Assembly: GCA_030747595.1 (NCBI GenBank)
Contig: JASLKK010000007.1
Location: 1 to 64,000, forward strand
Length of the DNA: 64,000 bases
Direction of reading: 5' to 3'
Source of the DNA: Acidimicrobiales bacterium
Lineage (GTDB): Bacteria > Actinomycetota > Acidimicrobiia > Acidimicrobiales > MedAcidi-G1
The first letter of the stretch is position 1, and each line of letters begins with the position of its first letter. Position numbers and translations under genes: made by a program. The notes beneath the pieces are model-generated. The model was given only the letters and a program-made list of their open reading frames with translations, made no database searches and was not told the DNA's origin. Shown here in pieces: positions 42,654 to 52,124 of this stretch.

Positions 42654-42826
42654 CCCGAGATGTGGTGCTGAGGCCTCCTGAAACAGTGACAGGTACGCGT
42701 ATTAGAGAGAACTTCTTGGCTTCTTCGGGCTGATCGCCCACGACCAGACCCCTCCCCTCCCGGTACCTTAGAAACAGTACGAGGATTCGGGCGGATAATT
42801 CAGAAGCGCCCAGAAAGGACCGGACC

Positions 42827-44095
42827 GTGGCTGAGACCATCACCATCACTGACAACCGCACCGGCGAATCGATTGAGGTCCCCCTCGTCGACGGCACCGT
42901 GGACGCCAAGGCCTGGAGAGGCCTGCTTCCGGGCATCTGGTTCGATGATCCTTCATTCAGCGCCACCTCGGGGGCGGACAGCGCCATCACCTTCCTGGAT
43001 GGCGATGCGGGCCTCCTGCGCTACCGCGGTTACCCCATCGAGCAGCTGGCCGGGTCCACCTCATTCCTAGAGGTCGCCCACCTGCTGGTACGCGGCGAGC
43101 TCCCCAACGGTCCGCAGCTCAAGGCCTGGAAATCGGAGATCTCCGAAGCGGCACCGATCCACGAGAACTTCCACAAGCGAATCCTTGAAGGCTTCCGCGA
43201 CGACGCCCACGCCATGGGCGTTCTGGTGTCGAGCATTGCCGCGATGTCGACCTTTTGGCCGGACTCGAAGAACATCGAAGATCCCGACCAGCGTCGTTAC
43301 GAGATCGTCCGGCTGATTGCCAAGATGCCTACCGTGGCGGCCAGCGCCTACCGCCGCAGCGAGGGCCTGCCCTACGTCCTCCCCGATCCGGACCTTGACT
43401 ACACGTCGAACTTCCTGGCCATGATGTTCAAAACCGGCGATGCGCCCTACGTGGTGGATCCGATCCTGCGTGATGCCATGGACATGTTGTTCGTGCTGCA
43501 CGCCGACCACGAGCAAAACTGCTCGACCACGACAGCCCGGGTAGTGGGCAGCGCCCACGCCGACCCCTACGTGACGGTGTCCGCCGCCGCCTCAGCGCTC
43601 TACGGCCCCCGTCACGGTGGCGCCAACGAAGCCGTACTTCGCATGCTGACCCAGATCGGCAAGTACGAGAACGTGGATGCCTTCATGGACGGCGTCAAGG
43701 CCGGCGATCAAAAGCTCATGGGCTTCGGCCACCGGGTCTACAAGAACTACGACCCCAGGGCCAGGATCGTGAAGGACACCGCCCACCGGGTGTTCGACGT
43801 GACGGGCACCAACCCGCTCCTAGACATCGCCCTGAAACTCGAGGAGGTCGCCCTCGCTGATCCCTACTTCATCGATCGCAAGCTGTACCCGAACGTCGAC
43901 TTCTACTCGGGGTTGATCTACCAGTCGATGGGCTTCCCGGTGGAGATGTTCACCGTGCTGTTCACCATCGGACGAACCCCGGGCTGGCTGGCCCACTGGG
44001 ACGAGATGCTCACGCAGAACTCCCGGATCGCCCGACCCCGGCAGCGCTATACCGGTCCGGCCGACCGCGACGTCCCGACCATCGACGAGCGCTGA
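42827..44095 (+). CDS. gltA: citrate synthase
   Basis: Citrate synthase condenses oxaloacetate with acetyl-CoA to enter the TCA cycle. The 422-residue protein has the catalytic regions LHADHEQNCSTTTARVVGSA (seen as LHADHEQNCSTTT), YGPRHGGANEAV, and GFGHRVYKNYDPRA. The GTG at 42827 follows an AAAGGA sequence by eight bases. The 173-base upstream region holds a weak GATAAT at about 42800. The enzyme belongs to the larger hexameric type II group by length. Confidence 0.96.
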   Translation: MAETITITDNRTGESIEVPLVDGTVDAKAWRGLLPGIWFDDPSFSATSGADSAITFLDGDAGLLRYRGYPIEQLAGSTSFLEVAHLLVRGELPNGPQLKAWKSEISEAAPIHENFHKRILEGFRDDAHAMGVLVSSIAAMSTFWPDSKNIEDPDQRRYEIVRLIAKMPTVAASAYRRSEGLPYVLPDPDLDYTSNFLAMMFKTGDAPYVVDPILRDAMDMLFVLHADHEQNCSTTTARVVGSAHADPYVTVSAAASALYGPRHGGANEAVLRMLTQIGKYENVDAFMDGVKAGDQKLMGFGHRVYKNYDPRARIVKDTAHRVFDVTGTNPLLDIALKLEEVALADPYFIDRKLYPNVDFYSGLIYQSMGFPVEMFTVLFTIGRTPGWLAHWDEMLTQNSRIARPRQRYTGPADRDVPTIDER

Positions 44096-44126
44096 AGCCA
44101 GCTCCCCCGGCGATGGTTCCCCTCGT

Positions 44127-45110
44127 TCAGGCAGGACGTACTCCGAGCAAGATCTTTCCCACGCTGGCGTTGGTCTCCATATAGGCGTGCGCCGTGGCGA
44201 TCTCGTCCAGGGCGAACCGTCGATCCACCACCACAGCCAGGCGACCGTCCTCGAAACCCGGAACGACCTGTTCCTCGAAAGCCCGGCTGACGGCCACCTT
44301 CTCGGCCAACGATCGGGCACGCAACGTGGTGCCGACCACCGTGGCCCGCTTCACCAGGAGCTTGGCTAGACCAAAGGTGGCCGATCCGCCGCCCATCACC
44401 CCCACCTGGACAATGGTGCCGGCGGTAGCCAAACAGTTCACGTTGCGATCCAGGTAATCGCCGCCCACCACGTCGAGCACCACGTCCACGCCGCGGCCAC
44501 CGGTATACCCCGACACCGCGGCGACCCAGTCCTCGGACCGGTAGTCCACGGCAAGGCTGGCCCCGAGGTCCATACACCGATCGAGCTTTCCGGCCGACGC
44601 GGTGACAATCACTTCGGCACCCACCATCCGGCACAGCTGGATAGCCGCGGTACCGACCCCGGACGCCCCGGCGTGCACCAGTGCGGTTCCTCCCGCTGCG
44701 AGCTCTCCCCGGAGTACGAGCGCGTCCCATGCCGTGATGAAAACCTCGGCCAGTCCGCCGGCCACGTCGAGTGCCATCCCGGCGGGCACTCGAACCGCCT
44801 GGTCCTCGTGCACCACGGCCCGCTCCGCATACCCCCCACCACCAGTGATGGCCATGACGGCGTCACCCACCAACCAACGCGAGACGCCGTCGCCGAGAGC
44901 GGCAACACGGCCGGCGAACTCCAAGCCGGGGATCTCAGGGTCCATGGGCGGCCCCGGGTACAGGCCCATGCGCTGGAGGAGGTCGGCCCGGTTGCAGGCC
45001 GTGCCGACCACATCGACCAGCACCTCGCCCGGCGCGGGTTCCGGATCTGGCACGTCATGGACGGTCAGGACCTCCGGGCCACCGTGGCCGTCCAATACGA
45101 CAGCTCGCAT
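44127..45110 (-). CDS. zinc-independent quinone oxidoreductase (MDR family)
   Basis: The 327-residue protein is a medium-chain dehydrogenase of the quinone reductase (PIG3-like) group. It has ACNRADLLQRMGLYPGPP and the Rossmann motif HAGASGVGTAAIQL, and no structural zinc cysteines. It likely reduces quinones or enones with NADPH. The start overlaps the stop of the upstream acyl-CoA dehydrogenase (TGATG), suggesting a two-gene operon. Confidence 0.88.
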   Translation of the reverse strand: MRAVVLDGHGGPEVLTVHDVPDPEPAPGEVLVDVVGTACNRADLLQRMGLYPGPPMDPEIPGLEFAGRVAALGDGVSRWLVGDAVMAITGGGGYAERAVVHEDQAVRVPAGMALDVAGGLAEVFITAWDALVLRGELAAGGTALVHAGASGVGTAAIQLCRMVGAEVIVTASAGKLDRCMDLGASLAVDYRSEDWVAAVSGYTGGRGVDVVLDVVGGDYLDRNVNCLATAGTIVQVGVMGGGSATFGLAKLLVKRATVVGTTLRARSLAEKVAVSRAFEEQVVPGFEDGRLAVVVDRRFALDEIATAHAYMETNASVGKILLGVRPA

Positions 45111-46324
45111 CAGCGACTCTTCTTCAGGTCGGCGTAGGCCGCATCCTTGTCGACCCGAGGCTCACCGGGCAGGCCGAGGATCCGTTCGCCCACAATGTTG
45201 CGTTGCACCTCATCGGTACCGCCGCGGATCGACATCGACGGTGCGGTCAGGAACTCGAGGTGGCCGTCGGCGTCCGACAGCATTCCGGCGGGCCCGCTCA
45301 GGTCCTTGCCCAGATAGGCCCGGGACTTGAATGCCGCCACGCTCCGTAACTTGGCCCCCGAGCCCGACGGCCCCGGCGCCTCGCCCTCAACCAGTGCGGC
45401 TGCCGCCCGAGCCACCGTGAGCTGGTTTACCCGATGAAGGATGAACGCCCGCATGGCACGCTGTCGGGCCACCGGGTCGGCCAGATGGCCAGCGGCCCGC
45501 CAGTCCTCCATCCAGGACGGCAGGCCGTGTTCCTCGTCGTCACCGCCGCCGAAGGCCCGGCCTCCGATGGTGGCCCGCTCGTGGGCCAGCGTCTCGACGG
45601 TCAGGCCCCAGCCGGCACCCAGGTCACCAATCCGGTCGGCGTCGGCCACCCGGACGTCGGACACGAACACCTCGGTGAAGTGCCGATCGCCGTTGATCTG
45701 TTCGAGCGGTCGGATTTCCACGCCGGGCGCCGTCATGTCAACAGCGAACATGGTGAGTCCACGATGCTTGGCCAGCGAGACGTCGGTGCGCGCCAGGCAC
45801 ATCCCCCACCTGGCATAGGTCCCCCGCGACGTCCAGACTTTGGAGCCGTTCAAGATCCACTCGTCGCCGTCGCGCTCAGCGCGCATGCCGGCATTTGCCA
45901 GGTCCGACCCGGCATCGGGTTCGGAAAACATCTGACACCAGATCTCCGACCCGTCAGCGATCGGTCGTAACCACCGCTCCTGTTGGTCAGACGAGCCTCG
46001 CTCCAACAGCACCGGCCCGACCAGGTTCAGGCCCACCCCGTAGGGGTAGAGGTCGGCTACGTCGTAGGCCCCCATGGCAGCGCCGATACGGGCTGCCTCG
46101 GTGGCATCAGCACCCCGGCCCCCGTGACGAATCGGCCAGGACGGAACCATCCAACCACCGTCGACTAACACATCAAGGAACCGTCGCCCGCCCTCGAGGT
46201 CGTCGCTGCCAGCACCCAGCACCGTGCCCGACACGTCGGGATCCCGGCGGTCCAAGAGTGCGTCGAGCGCGGCGTGGATGGCCTCAGAGGTCAGTGCTCC
46301 GGAGATCTCGGTCGATTCACTCAT
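45110..46324 (-). CDS. acyl-CoA dehydrogenase
   Basis: The 404-residue flavoenzyme has the signatures IWCQMFSEPDAGSDLANAG, LNGSKVWTSRGTYARWGMCL (quoted to 20), and MSIRGGTDEVQRNIVGERILGLP. It oxidises an acyl-CoA and donates electrons to ETF. The ATG at 46324 begins MSESTEISG, and a 35-residue upstream extension was rejected. It is closely similar in layout to the paralogue at 31591. Confidence 0.9.
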   Translation of the reverse strand: MSESTEISGALTSEAIHAALDALLDRRDPDVSGTVLGAGSDDLEGGRRFLDVLVDGGWMVPSWPIRHGGRGADATEAARIGAAMGAYDVADLYPYGVGLNLVGPVLLERGSSDQQERWLRPIADGSEIWCQMFSEPDAGSDLANAGMRAERDGDEWILNGSKVWTSRGTYARWGMCLARTDVSLAKHRGLTMFAVDMTAPGVEIRPLEQINGDRHFTEVFVSDVRVADADRIGDLGAGWGLTVETLAHERATIGGRAFGGGDDEEHGLPSWMEDWRAAGHLADPVARQRAMRAFILHRVNQLTVARAAAALVEGEAPGPSGSGAKLRSVAAFKSRAYLGKDLSGPAGMLSDADGHLEFLTAPSMSIRGGTDEVQRNIVGERILGLPGEPRVDKDAAYADLKKSR

Positions 46325-46382
46325 CGACGTATTCTGCCCGTCCGGCCCCATGGCGTGCAGCCCGGACGGCCATGATGGGTCC

Positions 46383-47579
46383 ATGCACCAACTCCTCGAT
46401 GCGGCTTCAGCCGTCACCAACGACGTCATCGCCCTGCGACGCGACCTTCACCGTCACCCCGAACTGGGGTTAGACAACCCGTCCACCCAAGTCCGGATCC
46501 TGACCGCGCTGGGTGGACTCGGTCTCAATGTCCAGACCGGAACCGACTGCACCTCGGTGGTGGCCGACCTGATCGGCAAACATGACGGTCCAACGGTCCT
46601 GCTGCGAGCCGATACCGATGCGCTCCCCATGACCGAGGACTCCGGCCTGGACTTCCAATCGGCGGTCGAGGGTCGGGCCCATGCCTGTGGCCATGATGCA
46701 CACACGGCGATGCTGGTTGGCGCCGCCCGGGTCCTGTCGACCCGGCGGGACGAGATCCAGGGGCGGGTTCGCTTCATGTTCCAGCCCGGCGAGGAGGGCT
46801 TCGCTGGCGCCCGGATCATGATCGACGAGGGCGTGCTGGACGGCGTAGACCGGGCATTTGCCCTCCATGTCAGCCCCAATCAGCGGATCGGTATCGCCAG
46901 CAGCAAGGCCGGAGCAGCGCTGGCTGGCGACACCTCGATCACCGTCACCATCACCGGCCGAGGCGGCCATGCATCGGCTCCCCATCACGCCACCGACCCC
47001 ATCCCGGCCACTGCTGCGATCATTACCGCTCTGCAGACCGCTGTGACCCGCGAGATCGACGTGTTCGATCCGGCAGTGCTGACCATTGCGCATCTGGTGG
47101 CCGGGACCACGACCAACGTGATTCCTGAGACCGCGTTCTTCGAAGGAACCATCCGATGCGTATCGGAACATACCCGCTCGCGCATCCGCGAAGCGGTGGC
47201 CCGGACTGTGCACGGGGTAGCCGAGGCCCACGGCTGTACGGCGTCCCTCGAGATGGTCGACGGCTACCCGGTCACCATGAACGACCCCTCCGAAGCCGCC
47301 CGGTTTGCTGAGGTCTGCACGACGACCCTCGGCAACGAGAGCCATCGGGTCATGCCGGCACCGTTCATGGGCGGCGAGGACTTCTCCTACGTGCTCCAGA
47401 AGGTTCCCGGTGTGATGGCATTCCTCGGCGTCTGCCCGGACGACGAACCCGACCCCCGCAAGGCTCCGCCGCTGCACTCCAACCGCATGCGCCTCAACGA
47501 GGACGGGCTGGTTCACGGCATTGCCCTCCACGTCGGCATGGCTCTCCACGGTGGCTCCGCTCTCGACAAGAACGCCTAA
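46383..47579 (+). CDS. M20-family amidohydrolase/peptidase
   Basis: The 398-residue protein belongs to the M20D amidohydrolase group. Metal-site segments are AHACGHDAHTAMLVGAA and FQPGEEGFAGARIM, with a dimerisation insert from about 185 to 300 and the C-terminal GGEDFSYVLQ. It probably removes N-acyl groups from amino acids. The ATG at 46383 begins MHQLLDAAS; an upstream extension overlaps the divergent gene. TesB follows one base later. Confidence 0.9.
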   Translation: MHQLLDAASAVTNDVIALRRDLHRHPELGLDNPSTQVRILTALGGLGLNVQTGTDCTSVVADLIGKHDGPTVLLRADTDALPMTEDSGLDFQSAVEGRAHACGHDAHTAMLVGAARVLSTRRDEIQGRVRFMFQPGEEGFAGARIMIDEGVLDGVDRAFALHVSPNQRIGIASSKAGAALAGDTSITVTITGRGGHASAPHHATDPIPATAAIITALQTAVTREIDVFDPAVLTIAHLVAGTTTNVIPETAFFEGTIRCVSEHTRSRIREAVARTVHGVAEAHGCTASLEMVDGYPVTMNDPSEAARFAEVCTTTLGNESHRVMPAPFMGGEDFSYVLQKVPGVMAFLGVCPDDEPDPRKAPPLHSNRMRLNEDGLVHGIALHVGMALHGGSALDKNA

Positions 47580-47580
47580 C

Positions 47581-48393
47581 ATGGCTTGGGACATCACCGA
47601 CTTCGCCACCCTGCTGGCGCTGGAATCCCACGGTCCCGATGTGTTCGTCGGGATCAGCCCCGAATACCCATGGGGCCGCGTCTACGGCGGTCAGGTGGTG
47701 GCTCAGGGACTGCGGGCCGCCCAGGCCACGGTCGACTCCGACCATCACGTGCACTCGCTGCACGCCTACTTCATTAGGGGCGGCACGAGCGACGAGCCGA
47801 TTCGTTACGAGGTGGACCGGATCCGCAACGGCCGATCGTTCGTGACCCGACGGGTGGTGGCCCGCCAGTCCGACGGAGCGATCCTGAACCTGGCGTGTTC
47901 ATTCCAGGTCCACGAGGAGCAGGCCGACATTCAGGAGTCGAAACTTCCCGACGACGTCGGCGAACCCGGTTCGGGCACCGTAGAGGACTGGGAGCTCCTC
48001 GGTCGCCGTGTGGCCCACCAGTCCGTCGGCCGATCCGCCATCTGGCTAAAAGTGTTCGGCGACTTGGGCGACGACCCCCGGCTTCAGGCGTGTGCGTTGG
48101 CGTACACGTCCGACGACATCCCCACCAATGCGGTGGGGAGCACCCACCCCCGAATCGACCAGGTCCGTGACGACTCGGTGACCACCTACGGCGAAATCTT
48201 CATCGGGGCAAGCCTCGACCACTCCATCTGGTTTCACCGGCCACCGCCGCCCGACCAGTGGCTCCTCCACGACCTACGGTCCCATGGCCTGGCCAGCGCC
48301 CGGGGGTTGGCCGTGGGTGAGGTGTTCGCCCCGTCAGGTGTGCACGTGGCCACCGTGGCCCAGGAGGTCCTGATCCGCGAGCGAACCCGCTGA
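47581..48393 (+). CDS. tesB: acyl-CoA thioesterase II (TesB)
   Basis: The 270-residue protein is a double-hotdog thioesterase: the first hotdog has YGGQVVAQGLRAAQATV, the second has SLDHSIWFHRPPPPDQWLL (20 or fewer shown) and a catalytic Asp/Thr/Gln environment. It hydrolyses medium- and long-chain acyl-CoAs. The ATG at 47581 follows the M20 gene stop by one base, so they share a message. A bPH-like protein follows 14 bases later. Confidence 0.94.
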   Translation: MAWDITDFATLLALESHGPDVFVGISPEYPWGRVYGGQVVAQGLRAAQATVDSDHHVHSLHAYFIRGGTSDEPIRYEVDRIRNGRSFVTRRVVARQSDGAILNLACSFQVHEEQADIQESKLPDDVGEPGSGTVEDWELLGRRVAHQSVGRSAIWLKVFGDLGDDPRLQACALAYTSDDIPTNAVGSTHPRIDQVRDDSVTTYGEIFIGASLDHSIWFHRPPPPDQWLLHDLRSHGLASARGLAVGEVFAPSGVHVATVAQEVLIRERTR

Positions 48394-48407
48394 GCTGGAT
48401 CTGCGCT

Positions 48408-48917
48408 ATGAGTTACCGGTACGTCAACCGAGTGCCCCGGCCGTGGGCCTTGCTCTACCCGGCAGTGCTGCTGCCTTGGCTAATTTCCCTGGTGGTGGTC
48501 GGTGTGACTGCAGAGGTGCTCCTCTGGAGCGTCCCTTCGCTGCTCGTTCTACACGTGGCGATCCGGGCCTTCATGACGCTCACCATTTGCGTCGCCGACG
48601 GCGAGGTCGTGGCGGTATTCCACTGGGGCTGGCCCCGCAGACGAATCGCGCTCGCTGACGTCACCTCCCAGCGGGTCACCACTCACGGCGCCCGCTACGG
48701 CTGGGGCATCCGCCTCGTCCCCGGCGGCACGCTGTGGCGGGTCTGGGGCCGGGACTCCGTCGAACTCACCCTGGCCGACAAGCGGCGCACGTTCTCGATC
48801 GGCACGGCCGACCCCGAGGGGCTCCTGGCTGCCATCGCCACCGCCCCCCGGTCGAGCTCATCGACGAACAGGTCGACGAGATCGCGGATTGGAAGGAAGG
48901 GCAGGGTAGTTCTGTAG
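48408..48917 (+). CDS. membrane protein with PH-like/DUF3093-type domain
   Basis: The 169-residue protein has two transmembrane segments (about 14-36 and 38-57) and a beta-rich region from about 62 to 143 like bacterial PH/DUF3093 proteins (RIALADVTSQRV, ELTLADKRRTFSIGTADPEGLLAAI). Its function is unknown. Residues from about 147 (RSSSSTNRSTRSR) look like an unnatural C-terminal extension that runs into the antisense TetR-like remnant, suggesting its original stop has been lost. Confidence 0.65.
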   Translation: MSYRYVNRVPRPWALLYPAVLLPWLISLVVVGVTAEVLLWSVPSLLVLHVAIRAFMTLTICVADGEVVAVFHWGWPRRRIALADVTSQRVTTHGARYGWGIRLVPGGTLWRVWGRDSVELTLADKRRTFSIGTADPEGLLAAIATAPRSSSSTNRSTRSRIGRKGRVVL

Positions 48918-49064
48918 CAGTTCGACAGTGAAGGCGTCGTAGCACAGCGTCCCTCGAGATGGTCGACCGTCCTTCACGGCGAGGATTAGGAGGTTCTTGC
49001 CGGTGAACTAGTTGTAGAGCGGGGCCAACGCCACCTCTGCCTCTTCGGCCAGGCGGGTCGCCAT
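48850..49064 (-). pseudogene. TetR-like regulator remnant
   Basis: On the minus strand from ATG 49064 the frame reads MATRLAEEAEVALAPLYN, then a TAG, then FTGKNLLILAVKDG. This is the TetR helix-turn-helix signature with a stop where LYNYF would continue. After about 40 more codons the frame becomes non-TetR-like, but another frame gives RDLVDLFVDELDRG, as in TetR ligand domains. There is no intact reading frame. It is probably a dead regulator gene that lost its N-terminal helix and most of its C-terminal domain. Confidence 0.42.
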
Positions 49065-49167
49065 CTCCAGTACCTACTGGCGTCGCCTTTCCTACGCTGG
49101 CCCTGCAGCCATGGCGAGAGTCTGGCCGGTCGGAAGGCGCTCGCGACACCGTGCCAGACTCCCGGCC

Positions 49168-50130
49168 ATGGACTCCCCTGGCCGGACCCCGGTCCTCGTC
49201 CACCTGTGGGGCGAGCACTTTCCCTCCGACGCGATCCGGGCGCGGTTCCCAACCGTGGACTTCATCCCGATCCCCACCGACGGTGCGGTGCCCGACGGGG
49301 TGTCGGGCGGGGCCTGCATCACCCAGGCGGCCCGCACCGGCAACCTTAAAGAGGTACTGGAACGAGGAGTCACCTGGGTCCATGCGCTTGGCCAGGGTGT
49401 CGACCACTTCCCCTTCGACCAGTTGGGCGATCGCACGCTGACCTGTGCCCGAGGGGTCAACGCCGTCCCCATCGCCGAATGGGTGGTGGCCATGCTGTTG
49501 ACGGCGGTCAAGCAGCTCCCCGACCGATGGGTCTCCGAGCCGCCCCGCCACTGGGTGCTGGCCGACCTAGGCACACTGGACGGCGCAACGGTGGCCTTCA
49601 TCGGCTTTGGATCCATAAACCGGGCCGTCGCCCGGCGACTCACTCCCTTCGGATGCCAGATGATGGCCGTGACCCGATCCGGTGACCCCGGCCCCGTGCC
49701 AGGCGTGCCTGACGGAATGGTGTTCTCGACCGACGTGCGGGCCGCGGTGGCCGACGCCGACCACGTGGTGGTGGGCGCTCCGCTCACGCCGGCCACCGAG
49801 GGAATGGTCGATGCCGACCTGCTGGCCGCCATGAAACCGGGGGCTCACCTGGTCAACATCGCCCGGGGCCGCATCGTCGACCAGGATGCGCTTAGACGGT
49901 CGCTGGACGCCGGCCACCTCGGGCTGGCCTCGCTCGACGTCTGTGACCCCGAGCCACTACCCGCGGGCCACTGGCTCTACGACCACCCTCAGGTGCGGCT
50001 CAGCCCTCACGTGTCGTGGGCGGACCCTGGAGCCATTGAGCGGCTCCACGCCGCCTTCGCCGACAATCTCGAACGCTGGTTGGCCGGACAACCTCTCGTC
50101 GACGTGGTCGACGTCGAAGCCGGCTACTGA
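49168..50130 (+). CDS. D-isomer-specific 2-hydroxyacid dehydrogenase
   Basis: The 320-residue protein has a Rossmann motif FIGFGSINRAVARRL and the catalytic Arg, Glu and His in NIARGRIVDQDAL, DVCDPEPLP and LSPHVSW. It interconverts a 2-keto and a D-2-hydroxy acid with NAD(P). The ATG at 49168 begins MDSPGRTPVLV; a 19-residue upstream extension was rejected. The substrate is unknown. A cyclase gene follows 34 bases downstream. Confidence 0.9.
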   Translation: MDSPGRTPVLVHLWGEHFPSDAIRARFPTVDFIPIPTDGAVPDGVSGGACITQAARTGNLKEVLERGVTWVHALGQGVDHFPFDQLGDRTLTCARGVNAVPIAEWVVAMLLTAVKQLPDRWVSEPPRHWVLADLGTLDGATVAFIGFGSINRAVARRLTPFGCQMMAVTRSGDPGPVPGVPDGMVFSTDVRAAVADADHVVVGAPLTPATEGMVDADLLAAMKPGAHLVNIARGRIVDQDALRRSLDAGHLGLASLDVCDPEPLPAGHWLYDHPQVRLSPHVSWADPGAIERLHAAFADNLERWLAGQPLVDVVDVEAGY

Positions 50131-50164
50131 AAACACCAGATACTGAGGAAAGCAGGAGCCCCAT

Positions 50165-51109
50165 ATGCCAATGTCCGACGAGTTTCAGGCGCTATCCACC
50201 CGTGTCCGCAATTGGGGGCGCTGGGGTGACGACGACCAGATCGGCACCCTGAACCTGATAACAGCCGAGGTGGTGGCTGCGGCGGCGGACGGTGTCCGAC
50301 ACGGACGCACCATTCCCTTGGCTGTCCCCCTCGAACACGAGGGCATTCAGGCCGGGTTCGTCCCGGGTCGCGACAACCCAACCCGCACCATGCATGCCGT
50401 GAACGAGGCCCTGGATCCAGAGGCCGGCCCCGACGCGTTCCACACCAGCGACGACCACGTCACGATGGGCCTGCAGGCCGGAACCCACTGGGACGGTCTC
50501 GGCCACGTGTCCTACTCGGGCCTGATGTACAACGGCTTTGATGCGGCAACCATCACCGGGACTGGAGCCTCGCGTTGCGGGATCCACCACCTCCGGAGTG
50601 TCGTCTCCCGTGGCGTGTTGCTGGACGTGGCCCGGTCCAAGGGCGTCGACGTCCTGGATTGTCCGTACGCCATTACCGCCGACGACCTGGACGAAGCGGC
50701 AGCGCTAGGTGGCGTGGAGGTGCGGTCGGGCGACATCGTCCTAGTCCGGACAGGAAGGATGGCCATCTACCACGAGTCCGGTGGGATGGCCTACTGCCTC
50801 GGCCCCAGCCAGGACGGCTCCAATGCGGGGATGGGGCTGTCCAGCGTGGCGTGGATGCATGATCACGACGTCGCTGCGGTTGCCAATGACACCCTGGCCT
50901 TCGAGGTGTACCCGTCAGAGGCCGACTCGTTGGCCGTGCACCTGCTTCAACTGGTCGATATGGGGTTGACCCAGGGTCAGAACTGGGACCTTGAGACCCT
51001 CTCGGCCGATTGTGCCGCCGACGGTGTGTACGAGTTCCTCCTCAGCGCCACTCCGGAGCCCTTCGTGGACGCCGTGGGGAGCCCAGTCGCACCGGTCGCC
51101 GTCAAGTAG
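50165..51109 (+). CDS. cyclase-family (kynurenine formamidase-like) hydrolase
   Basis: The 314-residue protein has the cyclase-family metal motif in QAGTHWDGLGHV and the partner segments SRGVLLDVARSKG and VRSGDIVLVRTGR. The family includes kynurenine formamidases and polyketide cyclases. The ATG at 50165 follows an AGGAG by eight bases. It likely shares a message with the 2-hydroxyacid dehydrogenase upstream, so both may serve one catabolic route, which I cannot name. Confidence 0.88.
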   Translation: MPMSDEFQALSTRVRNWGRWGDDDQIGTLNLITAEVVAAAADGVRHGRTIPLAVPLEHEGIQAGFVPGRDNPTRTMHAVNEALDPEAGPDAFHTSDDHVTMGLQAGTHWDGLGHVSYSGLMYNGFDAATITGTGASRCGIHHLRSVVSRGVLLDVARSKGVDVLDCPYAITADDLDEAAALGGVEVRSGDIVLVRTGRMAIYHESGGMAYCLGPSQDGSNAGMGLSSVAWMHDHDVAAVANDTLAFEVYPSEADSLAVHLLQLVDMGLTQGQNWDLETLSADCAADGVYEFLLSATPEPFVDAVGSPVAPVAVK

Positions 51110-51150
51110 GTCTCACCTGGAATCGCTGTTCGACGAGTCCGACGACAAAG

Positions 51151-51297
51151 GTGATCGCCGAGACCGACATGGTCGTTGAGATCCTGAACCGCCGCGAGTT
51201 CTCCAGCCTGCCTGACCAGAGCCCAACCGTGGCCCACAAGGTCTTGGCCGGCGCGTTCAAGCGCCTCCATGAAGTGGCCAACGGACCCGTCTCCTAG
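51151..51297 (+). pseudogene. C-terminal remnant of a cyclic-nucleotide-binding protein
   Basis: A 48-codon forward frame beginning at GTG 51151 reads VIAETDMVVEILNRREF, then SPTVAHKVLAGAFKRLHEV, before a stop at 51297. This matches the end of Crp/cNMP-binding domains, with the ReF of the last strand and the helix (PxVAxKVLxxxxxRL). No upstream part of such a domain exists in the 40 bases before it, and the preceding gene is a cyclase. It is a 3' gene fragment. Confidence 0.45.
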
Positions 51298-51305
51298 GCC
51301 GGTCT

Positions 51306-52079
51306 CTACATCCCGGTGAAGTCCGGCGGCCGCTTTTCGGCAAACGCCCGGAGCGCCTCGGCATTGGCCGGGCCACCCATCAGTTCAGCAAACTGCTGGT
51401 CCTCGCGTATGCGGGCTTCGGCAATGGCCTCGGCCAGCGGTGCGGTCAATAGTTGCTTGGACGCGACCAGTGACGCCACCGGCTTGGCCGCCAGACGCCG
51501 GGCGTAGCTCATCGCCTCGTCCATGAGAGCCTCGGGGGCACACAGCCGCCACGCCAGCCCCATCCGTAGGCATTCCTGCGCGTCGATCCACTCCGAGCTC
51601 ATGAGCACCCACGTGGCGTCCTGACGATTCAGGAGCCGGGGAAACAGGTAGCTGGACGCGGCTTCGGGCACCACCCCCAGAGCGGTGAACGGACACTGCA
51701 ATCGGGCCTCGCTGGACATGAAGACGAGGTCGGCGTGGCCGATCACTGTGGCACCGATCCCGATGCCCAACCCGTTGACGGCCACCACGACTGGCTTAGG
51801 GAAGGTGGACAGTCGATCCATGAATCCGGCGAAGCCATGTCGACCCGGCACGAATCCCGAGTCCGGGTCCTTGCGGCGCTCCATATCACCGAGGTCGGTC
51901 CCGGCGCAAAAGGCTCGGCCGGTGCCGGTGAGGACCACCACCGCCACCTCGGCCGACGTCCGGGCATCATCGAGGGCGTCGGCCAGTGCGTCGTAGTGGA
52001 CCTCGTCGAGAGCGTTGAGGGCTTCGGGTCGGTCAATCCGGAGGAGACGGACTCGGTCGGCATCGTCGATATGGAGCAT
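51306..52079 (-). CDS. enoyl-CoA hydratase/isomerase (crotonase) family
   Basis: The 257-residue protein has oxyanion-hole regions AFCAGTDLGDMERR and AVNGLGIGIGATVIGHADLV and a catalytic-position Glu in LGVVPEAASSYLFPRLL. The C-terminal segment resembles 2-enoyl-CoA hydratases. The ATG at 52079 begins MLHIDDADRVRLLRID. It is divergent from the EthD-like gene with 45 bases between them. The substrate is unknown. Confidence 0.86.
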   Translation of the reverse strand: MLHIDDADRVRLLRIDRPEALNALDEVHYDALADALDDARTSAEVAVVVLTGTGRAFCAGTDLGDMERRKDPDSGFVPGRHGFAGFMDRLSTFPKPVVVAVNGLGIGIGATVIGHADLVFMSSEARLQCPFTALGVVPEAASSYLFPRLLNRQDATWVLMSSEWIDAQECLRMGLAWRLCAPEALMDEAMSYARRLAAKPVASLVASKQLLTAPLAEAIAEARIREDQQFAELMGGPANAEALRAFAEKRPPDFTGM

Positions 52080-52124
52080 GACCTGAGTGTGGCAGCCGTT
52101 GACCCACAAGGGGATGCTGGGCCG

